From Heligmosomoides polygyrus polygyrus (Eukaryota; Nematoda; Chromadorea; Rhabditida; Heligmosomidae): 64,000 bases of DNA. Below the pieces are notes generated by a model. It worked only from the letters and a program-made list of their open reading frames with translations, made no database searches and was not told the DNA's origin. Shown here piece after piece: positions 56,101 to 64,000 of the stretch. A program made the translations under genes and the position numbers. The stretch spans positions 14,694,001 through 14,758,000 of the forward strand of contig OX377202.1 in the NCBI GenBank assembly GCA_947396885.1, read 5' to 3'. How positions within the stretch are numbered: the first letter of the stretch is position 1; each line of letters opens with the position of its first letter.

Positions 56101-57052
56101 GATGGGCGGCTTATTTATAGTCGTTTACTATATCTACGGAAACAAAAGTGAGTAAACAATGCCTTGCTATGTCATTGTCACGTATCTTTCCATTCAAATC
56201 AATTTCTTTAAACCTCAAGTGGCTGGTATCGAGGTTGTAAGCTGTCATAACGATGTTTTGTTGCGATCAAAACTTCTAGCGCCAGGCGGGACTCGAACCC
56301 GTACCTCCCTCTAACCAGGACGCCTTTACACCAGAAGTTTTGATCGCAACAAACCATCGTTATGACAGCTTGCAGCCTCGATACCAGCCACTTGAGGTTT
56401 AAAGAATTTAATTTGAATCGTTTCTATCAAGACCATCAGCTTAACTGGTTCCATGCTGATATCAGCGGCCGGCTCATCCCTACGGCTGAGTGCTGATCGG
56501 TCCCACGAAGTGTGGATGTAGCGTTCGATCAAACGGCGCCGGTGGTGTAAGGGCGTAGAGCATTTCCGCCAGTCAGAGGGAGGTGCGGGTTCGAGTCCAG
56601 CCTAGCGCTAGAAGTTTTGTTCGCAACAAAACATCGTTATGACAGCCTATTTTTCCATTCTCATTTGTTTCATCCAATCTGCTGCTTACGTCGGTTTATT
56701 AGAGTTTTGATGTAATTTGTTAAGGCTGGAGGTCGACCACTGTTGGAGCGCGATGGAAACAGTTCTCCTCGCCCACTTAACTATGCAGAAGTTGGTGTCG
56801 GCTCTGAACCTGAGAGGGTTCCAAGCAGGTAATAGATCTATTGGATACAGTGCAACGCATGTTGTTCCACATGTTCATCGGCTTCCATTCATGCCGCCAA
56901 TCTGTGATTGGTCATTGTTTAGGTGTTCCTCTATTGGCCAACGCGGTGACATTGAAAACGGAGCCGTTAATTACACTCTGATTGACGCGGAGAAAACACA
57001 AGCCCTACAAGCTGCGAACGGTGAACGCAGGCGCAATCCTACAGGGCATTAA
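50161..57052 (+). CDS. FRS2-like: FRS2-like docking protein (N-myristoylated, IRS-type PTB domain), 11 exons
   Basis: FRS2-type proteins sit at the inner membrane, bind activated receptors through a PTB domain, and recruit Grb2/SHP2 by phosphotyrosines. Exons: 50161-50290, 50350-50454, 52021-52109, 52145-about 52287, 53489-53611, 53672-53770, 54296-54438, 54487-54574, 55657-55792, 56725-56828 and 56923-57052; phases agree throughout, about 429 residues (FRS2 is about 500). MGNCIS is an N-myristoylation signal. The PTB domain covers about residues 15-120: [18 protein letters not shown] and [14 protein letters not shown] are its signature. The tail has PPPPRPR, YVNI near 263 and 347 (Grb2 SH2-type YxN), LNYAEV near 370 and a terminal [13 protein letters not shown], like the end of vertebrate FRS2. 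Weak points: the exon 4 donor (GA|GTGTCA) and the exon 6 donor are non-consensus. C. elegans ROG-1 may be the counterpart. It is the likely second gene of an operon. Confidence 0.85.
51244..51742. mobile_element. MITE, GGATCTATCCTAGTC family, ~500 bp
   Basis: The ends GGATCTATCCTAGTCCGGGG and CGGAGTAGGATAGATCC are inverted, as are subterminal parts (GACTTACCGAGCGGC with its complement at about 51660). Inside, TGTTAGATCCTGGTTATAAC occurs twice in tandem about 70 bp apart. In intron 2 of the FRS2-like gene. Smaller relative at 32670-32822. Confidence 0.78.
52941..53262 (-). mobile_element. tRNA-derived SINE, family B, full length
   Basis: Antisense copy: GGATGAAGAATAAAGGACAG tail side, GGGATGCGCCACGAATTTTA, GGTGGCCAGCCGATGAACAA, and the tRNA-like head at the right (CTGCGCTACACGCGCCCAGA). 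In intron 4 of the FRS2-like gene. Confidence 0.83.
54812..54980. mobile_element. MITE, GGGGCCAGATTCGTCAACGA family
   Basis: Starts CTGGGGTCAGATTCTTCATC and ends TTGCTGTAAGTCGTTATGAA, TCCGGCC. It is the reverse-oriented relative of 23817-23956 (shared CTTGATAAGCCGCGCTATCA and CTGTAATTTTCTCTGTTAA). In intron 8 of the FRS2-like gene. Confidence 0.75.
56191..56419. repeat. Antisense family A tRNA-like unit framed by 74-87-bp inverted flanks
   Basis: Flank 56204-56277 is repeated almost exactly in inverse at 56333-56406. Between them lies a 55-bp antisense tRNA-like core (AGCGCCAGGCGGGACTCGAA, CCCGTACCTCCCTCTAACCA). Homology continues weakly outward on both sides. The flank is the one that follows each sense unit, so here two SINEs are fused head to head. 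In intron 9 of the FRS2-like gene. Confidence 0.82.
56420..56650 (+). mobile_element. tRNA-like SINE, family A, with linker
   Basis: Linker (ATTTGAATCGTTTCTATCAA, CCATCAGCTTAACTGGTTCC) then tRNA-like unit 56536-56610 (GGCGCCGGTGGTGTAAGGGC; GCGGGTTCGAGTCCAGCCTA) and the start of the GAAGTTTTGTTCGCAACAAA flank. It corresponds to 28503-28740. Confidence 0.75.
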
Positions 57053-57285
57053 CGAGATTTCGTCTTTCGCAATGGATTGCACTATACTTGAGAAATCTTT
57101 CTCAATTGAACTCTGAGGATTTCTGTAAGTTTTGGTTGACGTAAATTTGAACGTGGTGACCAGACTATCTGGGGATCTCATCAGTCGCTCCATGACCGCA
57201 GCGCACTGGCAATCTAGTAGCTTTGAAGGGAACAAGCGCGCCATTTTTGAATTTTTATGATGGCGTGTGGCTCTTAGCACTCTTA

Positions 57286-57448
57286 GGTCGTGTTTATAGT
57301 TCACACCAGGAGCGACTGGAGCAAGTGAGCCGTTCGTGCAAAGCGTAACGGTTAATGTCGAGCGAGTCCCCGGTGAAAGTCGATAAGTATTCTTTGCCCG
57401 GGCGACCACTCGCTCCTGTCATTCCCGTCGCTGACTATGAACACGCCC
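57286..57448. mobile_element. MITE, GGGCCTGTTCATACTTCGCG family, TTA target duplication
   Basis: 163 bp between TTA at 57283-57285 and 57449-57451. The termini GGTCGTGTTTATAGTTCACA and CTGACTATGAACACGCCC are a diverged version of the family. Confidence 0.8.
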
Positions 57449-57699
57449 TTAGGAAATATACGTAGGCAGGGGATTACAACGTGAGTGAACTGTATTAAGA
57501 GTTTCAAGGATCATTTGGTAGCCCTCTAGGAAAATTTAACGCTAGAAACTTATGCTTAGGAATGACAGAAAAATTGAACGCGGAACATCAAAGTTATACC
57601 AATGCCAAGAAGTATGAGCTCTTTGTCGTTATTTCGGCAGTCGCTTTCCACTTAAAGACGTCAGTAGGAGCTTGCTTTAGGAGGAACTGAGCGGTTTGA

Positions 57700-57992
57700 G
57701 AACAGAATAAGGATAAGGATAAAGGGCGGCATTATTCAACATCTTTTGGGATACGCCACGCATTCTACTTCTACGGAATGTCGTGGAGGCGATTTTTGCA
57801 TACTTGTCCATGCTTGAGGTGGCCAGCGGATCAACATTCAGCGCTTTATCCTTCCTAGACAAGTCTGGCATCAATTCACCGACCCCGGAGGGATGGATGG
57901 CGTAGTTGGCCTGTGCGGAAAATCCGAACCAGGAACCAGGTATCGGGTGCACGCGACAGCCGACTGCGCTACATGTACCCCTGAGAACAGAG
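57700..57992 (-). mobile_element. tRNA-derived SINE, family B
   Basis: Antisense copy with tail GAATAAGGATAAGGATAAAG, GGGATACGCCACGCATTCTA, GTGGCCAGCGGATCAACATT and a partial tRNA-like head (GACTGCGCTACATGTACCCC). Confidence 0.82.
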
Positions 57993-58329
57993 TAGACGGG
58001 ATTGTATCCAGCTCCCAGGGAGTTCATTCTTGCGCGACGCGGTTATGGTGCCGTAGTCAAGGTCGTCGGATACATGCACTATGAAAAACTCAGTTATTTG
58101 CATTTTTTAGCTTCAGGACGCCAAATAGCGAGTTCATCTCTTCTGCTTTCCAATTTACAACTTCTTTCTGATCAATTCACATTTATTTGTAGAATATACA
58201 TAATCCAGTGGCATAATTAAGCGTTCTTTATGATTAACTATGTTTCTAATAGTGGACTACACTACTGTTGTCTGACGGATAATTCTGTCTCCTATGTTGT
58301 TGCCAGTTCTTTGTCTAAAGATACAAGTT

Positions 58330-58538
58330 GAGCTCGTTTATACTTCGCGAGAAAGTCAAACCATCGGGCGAACAATCGACGAAACGGGCGCAGAAATCAG
58401 CAGTTCGCTCGTGCATTTACAGTTTTAGCCAGCGTCTAGAGATTGGACATGTCAGTGATACTAACATTTCTCGTGCTGTCACCTCGCAGCTGAAGTTTAG
58501 TAGTTTAAGTCACTGGCCCGGGAAGTATAAGCGGGCCC
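58330..58538. mobile_element. Diverged MITE, GGGCCTGTTCATACTTCGCG family
   Basis: GAGCTCGTTTATACTTCGCG at the left and GGGAAGTATAAGCGGGCCC at the right. No matching target duplication is visible. Confidence 0.55.
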
Positions 58539-59313
58539 AAAGCAAACACTTTATCGTCCAGGGGCCACTTGTTGTACTTGCCTGTTGCTCTTTTCGTCTC
58601 GCCGATGTTCTTGCTTAAAGTCGGTTCGTAGACAGCTTGAAGCGCGATTAATCGTCTGCACTCGACAAAGAGCGCTTCATGCCACTAATCGATTGCACGC
58701 CGGTTTGTCGTGCATTCGGCACAGTATAAATGGAACTGCTGTTTTCTTTCGCCTCAATTTGCGGGCCCACTATATCTCGCCGTCATACTTGAGTGCCACT
58801 ATGATTGTGCCTGTGTTGGTGAAGTTTGTGTGTTTGTCGTTGTTGTTGTTTATTTGTTTGTTTGTTCGCTCATTTTCGTCATTGTTTCTTCGCTCAAGCA
58901 TTCAAAGCCTTAAGACACCAACTGTTGCTCAGCCATACCTCGCCCTTGTGCCGAACTAGTCACACAGTCTTCCGTTGTCCTACTCGAGGTCATTTAAACG
59001 TCGTGGCTTTACTACACTCACTGATCATCACGTATTGCTGTCTTCCCCGGTTCAGCCTTTCTTTCCATTCTTCAATAGACATTTAATCATGTAATTATTA
59101 TGTTTATTGATGCGATATTTGTACGTTGAAATGGAATACGAATGAAAAGTTTAACAACCGTCGTTGATACATATCGGTCTGTATCGGTCGCGTGCAGGGA
59201 TGTGCGAAATTTTTTCCAGAAAAGCGGGACACGAAATACGAAAGATGGTAACGAAAATGATTCAAAACTGATTACTTCATTTAATTTTTCATAAAAATAT
59301 ACACATAATGGTA
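58539..59313. other. No gene recognised
   Basis: Overlapping short plus frames (58585-58959 and others) are Leu/Phe/Val-rich translations of T-rich DNA with no family signature. Confidence 0.4.
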
Positions 59314-59373
59314 TTAGGTTGTCCGGAAAGTTCTCAGCGTTTTGAGTGCTTCATTTTGAACTACCATAACTTT

Positions 59374-60343
59374 ATCATAGTAGTGGAGCTCAATGCAGTC
59401 GAATCTTTATTGACGACGTTTCGGGCCTTAAGCCCTTCTCCAGGTCTAAAAGAACCATGTCGCCTATACGTCATACATTGCATACACAAAATAGCAACAA
59501 AACGACTGACACACTACAGACCTGGCTGGGTAATCGGGAAGGGAAGCGGGTAAAGCCAATGACTTCGAATACGTGGCTTGGTCGGAAATGAGGTGCAGGG
59601 GTCTCTGGGCTGCTTATATAGAATCGCGGGAAGTGTCTCTCGCCTCTCAATGTCGCCATCATCCTCAGCAGTCACATCATTAGCCTTTAGAGACTGATAA
59701 GGCTCAATGCACATTTCATCTCTTCCTTCTTGTTGATGAGTGGTCGCCAGTGCTTTATTTCAAGCGCTTCCTTGATCTTCCTCTCCACTGGATCTGTTAG
59801 ATTCCTATGGACGATCAGACTCGCAGCTGTGGCAGTGGATCACGTGTATGTCTGAGGGTACGATGTCTAGAGAATGGATTATCTGGGTAGCTCTGGGGGC
59901 TACGCAGTGCTCTATAATGTTCATCCATGCTCATACAAAGTTCGTCACGCTGTTTTGCCAGTGTAGAATTCCTCACATGTCATACAAACCACTTTGTACA
60001 CCACACATCTCATTTGACAAATTTCGTTATCCTCTTCACAGATAAAGCATCTAACCGTTCACACTGATTCTCGTACGGACGATACGCTGTAAGTAGACGT
60101 CGCAGAGATGGAGGTGGTCGAAACACTAGGCTTATAGGGAGCCTCGATCGTATTACGACACGTTGATGTCCAAAGCGAAAGAATCCATGATGAAAGGAAC
60201 AACCAGAGGAGAACCACCACATCGCCGCTGAGGTTTCCAGCAACGACATAGCTTTGTGCCATATCCGTTCTGCCGCAGGATTTCTTTGACTTGATTTTCC
60301 ACCTCTTGAGAATTCATAGTAGTGAGAGTGGGGACAAATATAT
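59374..60343 (-). mobile_element. Penelope-like element, 5'-truncated, with GIY-YIG domain remnant
   Basis: TACCATAACTTT is duplicated at 59362-59373 and 60344-60355. On the minus strand the codons give LCRCWKPQRRCGG, SRLPISLVFRPPPSLRRLL, RPYENQCERL, then, in shifted frames, CVVYKVVCMTCEEFYTGKTA, MDEHYRALRSP and IKEALEIKHWRPLINKKEEM. This is the region between reverse transcriptase and the GIY-YIG endonuclease plus the domain itself (FYTGKT corresponds to the YIG part). The 3' end has GGAGAAGGGCTTAAGGCCCG, AAACGTCGTCAATAAAG. Frameshifts and stops make it dead, and the reverse transcriptase core is lost by 5' truncation. Confidence 0.87.
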
Positions 60344-60371
60344 ACCATAACTTTCTCAAATCTTATCGGAT

Positions 60372-61381
60372 TTAGTCGAAATAAGCACTGTTCGAATCAG
60401 CACACATTTGCCAACGGGCCACCAGTCGACTTATTCCATCAGCGAAAAAATTAGGTGGTCGAGATTCGACAAAATCCACGAAAGCTGTTTGGCTTGGTCC
60501 TGATTGGTGAAGGTTTTCCAGCGAGAAAGTTCTCAAAGTGTTTGAAAAGGTGGTAGTCGGTTGGCGAGAGGTCTGGAGAATATGGCGGGTGAGGCAGAAC
60601 TTCAACGCTTAGATCGTTCAGTTTTTGGATAGTGATTTGCGAAACGTGTGGGCGGGCGTTATCGTGCAGAAGAATCGGGCCTCTTCTGCTGACCAATGCT
60701 GGCTGAAGTTGACGCAGTTTTCGGTGCATTTCGTTGATTTCCTTGCAGTAGGACTCTGCTGATCGTTTGGCCTGGTGCCAAAATGTTGTAATGGATTACA
60801 CTAGCCGCCGACCAGCACACAGTGACCCTTACCTTTTTTGGTGGAGGTTCGCCTTTGGAAAATCTCTAAGGGGTTCGTCGGCGTCCAACCATGGTCCAAA
60901 GTGTTCCCTAGTATCAATCAGAATCCACTTTTCATCACAAGTGATGATCCGATCCAAAAATGGATTAGTTTTATTGCGTAAAGGTGGACAAGAACGGAAT
61001 TAGAAACGTGACAATTCTTGCCGCTCACTCGCTCGTGGGGCACCCACGTTTCGACTTTTCACCTTCCCAAGGCGTTTCAAGGCATCCACAACAGCAGTTT
61101 TATTGACGTCTAGCTCTTCGGCGATCCCGCGCACTGTTTGGGATGGTTCAGCTTCCACCAACTCCTTCAACCCGTCCTTTAGGATTGCTCTGGGTCGACC
61201 GCTAGGGTGTCATCGTTGAGGCTGAAATCTCCGGTCCGGAATTTACTGAACCACTGGCGACAGTGCTTTCTCCAACACTATTATGCCCCCACGCTTGATT
61301 GATTTCTCGAGCTGTCTCGGCTGCGGACTGTCCAAATTTGAAATTAAAACAAAATATCGTTCGGAACTGCTCCTTCGACAT
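60372..61381 (-). pseudogene. Mariner transposase, frameshifted
   Basis: From ATG 61381: MSKEQFRTIFCFNFKFGQSA and AAETAREINQAWG (first helix-turn-helix). Then, across several frame changes and stops: RIITCDEKWILIDTREH (first Asp), PILLHDNARPHVS (second Asp) and HPPYSPDLSPTDYHLFKHFE (third Asp, D34D), ending DSNSAYFD and the stop 60372-60374. Breaks near 61215, 61140, 61000 and 60750 abolish function. The C-terminal 110 residues are in one frame. Confidence 0.88.
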
Positions 61382-61869
61382 ACTTCAATAAGCCCTTCAA
61401 GAACAGAAATACAAAACAACTTTGAAACATAGATTATTTAGCTAGATAGAGCGAAAAAATTCTGCACAGAAAGTAGCATTAATGCGCAATGCAAGTTGAA
61501 TTTTTACTTAATAATGGCGAATGAAAAATAGTAACACAAAACGCTGAGAACTTTCAGGTTCAACCTAATAGTAATTGTTAAGTTGCCCTTAACGAATCTA
61601 AGAAGCGGGCAAGGTAGCATGCGACCCTTTTCCAGCAACATATAACAACAAAGAATCCTTGTATTTGTATTATTACTAAGGTGAATTTTCAAGCATTACT
61701 AGTGCAACAAATTGAAGTTTATGCAAAATCTTTGTGAAAAAATAAGAAATAGGAAAAAGTGTTTTAAACGCAATGAACCCAGCTGCCAGAGATATCGTTA
61801 CTCCTAGTCGTTATGAAGTAATTATACGTTTTGTTGTCGTCCAATTGAGTCCAAGCGTCTCCAAACCAT

Positions 61870-62140
61870 CACAAGCTGTCATAACGATGTTTTGTTGCCA
61901 TCAAAACTTCTAGCGCCAGACGGGACACTTTTCTCTGACCGGGCGGGAGTGCTCTACGCCTTTGAGGTGTGGATATTGCGTCCGACCAAACGGCGCCGGT
62001 GGTGTCAAGGCATAGAGCATTCCCGCTCGGTCAAAGGGAGGTGCGGGTTCGAGTCCCGCCTGGCGCTAGAAGTTTCTCATCGCATAAAACATCGTTATGA
62101 CAGCTTACAACCTCGATACCAGCCACTTGAGGCTTAAACA
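61870..62140. repeat. Head-to-head pair of family A tRNA-like SINEs
   Basis: Antisense unit with its flank (AGCTGTCATAACGATGTTTT, AACTTCTAGCGCCAGACGGG, CGGGAGTGCTCTACGCCTTT; about 61873-61962) is followed by a sense unit (GGCGCCGGTGGTGTCAAGGC at about 61990; GCGGGTTCGAGTCCCGCCTG) and the same flank forward to about 62138. The arrangement is the same as at 56191-56650 but at an unrelated locus. Confidence 0.8.
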
Positions 62141-62753
62141 AACTGATTTGGCTCACAAGAAGCATCTACCTGCCGAGCTGATCTTTACCACCACGAGCGA
62201 GTGCTGCGTCATCGGCATAAAAGTAGCGCTCAAGTCGCACACGTAGGAAAAATACTTTATAACATCGTACTACATTTACTCACTCCTCATGACTGGTGTT
62301 AAAACCGGACCTTTAACTTAATAGTAGGCAATTCTTACAAGTGCTTAGAGAACTTAAGAGAAAACAGCGCATTGATGCGTCGTGGCACACACCCACCCAC
62401 ATCTCTACCTGTATATTGTGGAGACGTATCCAGTTCACCTTAGCGGTTGCTGGCTACACAATTTGGTGACGTGCCGTTGTAAGACAATAGTAACACATAC
62501 GAACATCTCTACATTATTCACACGGTTAGTTCCACGCGCAGCGATCCTACGCATTCGCCGGAAGGCCGCACATCGAGCAGTCTGGTCGTTGCTCTGAGTT
62601 CTCGAAGGTGCAGTGCTTGCACGACCACCTCGTCGACACCGATGATTCGTGACCTGCAAATGGTACATAGAGAGAACTTTTGGAATTCAGTCACAAGGTG
62701 AGAGCTGTCTCTACCGACCTTATCTTTCTATCACTAGACTTTGCGACATAGTA
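62141..62753. other. No gene recognised
   Basis: No exon or repeat boundary was identified here. Confidence 0.4.
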
Positions 62754-63786
62754 TTAGGTTGTCCCATAAGTCCCGCCGTTTTCTTCAACGATTCATTACG
62801 GATTTCGCCGGCGGCCTCTTGCACAGCGCTATACAGCTTTCGAAAGAGAATGATTTGCTCTATCAGAACTTGCATTGCATTTCTTTTTTCATCCTCAAAT
62901 TTGTCAATTTTTAGGTCGTTAAAGTGAAGGGTGAAAAGTGAAAAGGTGGCCATCTGCTCAGTCTCTTCTCTCCGCTTAGTTTTGAAATTTTGACACAGCT
63001 TCTCATAGCATTTGGATGGCAACGTTCTGTGCTACAAGAGTACGTGTTGGTGCTATTTGCTCATTTGTCCTTTATTCATTTTTAGGTTATCAAATTGGGA
63101 CGTCCAAAGGAGAAGATTTATTTTTACCGACAGCTCCTGCTCTGGGATAGGAATTTTTGGCTTGGTGTTATACGTCGTTCGTAAGAGGATGCCTTGCTCA
63201 ATAAGAATTTATGTCGCGTTTATTGACTCATGCTGATTTCCGTCGAATATCAACAAAATTCCAAAAAGAGAAAAATCATCTTCACCATCAACTCCTTCTC
63301 CTTGTTCAGTTGTTGATATTCGACAGAACTCAGCATGAGCCAATAAACGCGACACAAAATCTTATTGAGCAAGACATCCTCTTCCGAACGACATATAACA
63401 CTAAGCAAAAAAGTCCAACTACAGGGCAGGAGCTGTCGGTAAAAATTCGGACGTCCCGATTTGATGACCTAAAAATCAATAATGGACAAACGAGCAAATA
63501 GCACCAACATGTATTCTTGTAGTACAAAACGTTCTCTTCCAAATGCTATGAAAAACTGCGCAAAAATTCCAGACCTAATCGGAGAGAAGCGATTACGCAG
63601 ACTGGCCACTTTTCACTTTAACGACCTAAAAATTGACAAAATTCAGGATGAAAAAAGAAATGCAATACATGCCCTGATAGAACAAATCATTCTCTTTCGA
63701 AAGCTGTATAGCGCTATGCAAGAGACCGCCGGCGAAATCCGCAATGAATCGTTGAAAAAACGGCGGGGACTTATGGAACATCCTAA
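62754..63786. mobile_element. 1.03-kb near-perfect palindromic mariner-type element
   Basis: TA duplications (62752-62753; 63787-63788) flank TTAGGTTGTCCCATAAGTCC and its inverse. The left arm 62754-63254 pairs with the right arm 63312-63786 over nearly the whole length, leaving a 57-bp loop. No transposase motif is present. Reading outward, both arms keep a similar coding-like segment (LIEQIILFRKLYSA ... AGEIRNESLKK), and each arm also contains an inner, older relative of it (LIEQDILFRTTYNTKQ on the right). Confidence 0.9.
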
Positions 63787-64000
63787 TAATTACGTTAGGC
63801 GCATAAAGAGCTCATACGGTGCAGTTTAAGTTGCTCATAATCAACTTAAACTGCTTTGAAGGAAGAGACGCATAGCAAACAGGTCGTCAACGATCGCATT
63901 GCGCTGGCTGTCTCGTACACTCCGAATAAGGGTTTTTTGATTCGTGTTCCGCCTAGCGCAAGCATGCCTTCCATTAGACATTGGATCTGACGCCGAATTG
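63787..64000. other. No feature recognised
   Basis: Contains a small perfect palindrome around GCAGTTTAAGTTG/CAACTTAAACTGC (63820-63855) but no gene. Confidence 0.4.

Larger units (their letters stand above)
59314..61568 (-). mobile_element. Mariner transposon carrying a nested Penelope-like insertion
   Basis: TIRs TTAGGTTGTCCGGAAAGTTC and, inverted, AAAACGCTGAGAACTTTC...CAACCTAA, with TA duplications at 59312-59313 and 61569-61570. Without the insert the element is about 1273 bp, a normal mariner length. The insert 59374-60343 lies in its 3' untranslated part. Confidence 0.92.

Noticed and set aside
28356..62070. Calling the five GCGCCGGTGGTGTAA units tRNA genes
   Set aside because: The acceptor and T stems are good, but the anticodon arm is poor and all copies carry the same long 3' flank, so they behave as a SINE.
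1..64000. CRISPR arrays, bacterial operons, rRNA genes, phage or plasmid features
   Set aside because: None present; the tandem GTCGCTCCAGTCGCT pattern at about 30.66-30.78 kb is MITE sequence, not a spacer array.

Overview
This is nuclear DNA from a eukaryote, most probably a clade V (strongylid, hookworm-like) nematode. The evidence is introns bounded by GT and (T)TTTCAG, T-rich acceptors directly in front of start codons that look like spliced-leader trans-splice sites, two genes only about 200 bp apart in the same direction (operon style), RTE-type LINE tails, and three real genes with nematode-like structure. No organism name can be proven from the window. Genes are sparse. Most of the DNA is introns and repeats, and most long reading frames are not genes.

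Layout. Positions 1 to 18,400 hold no gene I can name: an RTE LINE tail at 1-261, a foldback element at 6053-7725, an RTE fragment at 8850-9625, a palindrome at 11958-12402, a weak two-exon candidate on the minus strand (13743-14269), a GC-rich island (15560-15990) and a 200-base assembly gap (16514-16713). From 26588 down to 18421 (minus strand) runs a type II DnaJ/Hsp40 gene (dnj-13 / DNAJB1 family), with six exons recovered, the last exon missing, and a heat-shock element about 270 bp upstream of its start. Positions 27,400 to 40,200 are repeats: tRNA-derived SINEs, PIF/Harbinger-like MITEs with 3-bp TTA/TAA target duplications, an RTE 5' end, a 1.23-kb mariner and a fold-back mariner derivative.

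Positions 40266-49958 (+) hold a two-exon FSH1/OVCA2-family serine hydrolase whose 9-kb intron carries many MITEs, a fatty-acid-binding-protein retropseudogene and an unidentified 202-residue frame. Its poly(A) signal is followed about 130 bp later by the trans-splice-like acceptor of the next gene, 50161-57052 (+). That gene is an 11-exon FRS2-like docking protein with an N-myristoylation signal, an IRS-type PTB domain and several YVNI/NYxx phosphotyrosine motifs. The pair is a candidate operon. The right end (57.2-64 kb) is again mobile DNA: a mariner split by a Penelope-like element with a perfect 12-bp target duplication, inverted tRNA-like SINE pairs, and a 1.03-kb near-perfect palindrome with mariner termini.

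How they work together: the DnaJ protein is a general Hsp70 co-chaperone and the hydrolase a small cytosolic/nuclear esterase. The FRS2-like protein should link receptor tyrosine kinases at the membrane to Grb2/Ras signalling. No metabolic or defence system is encoded. The novelty here lies in transposon architecture (nested insertions and several kinds of long palindrome) and in the operon-like pairing of the hydrolase with the docking protein.
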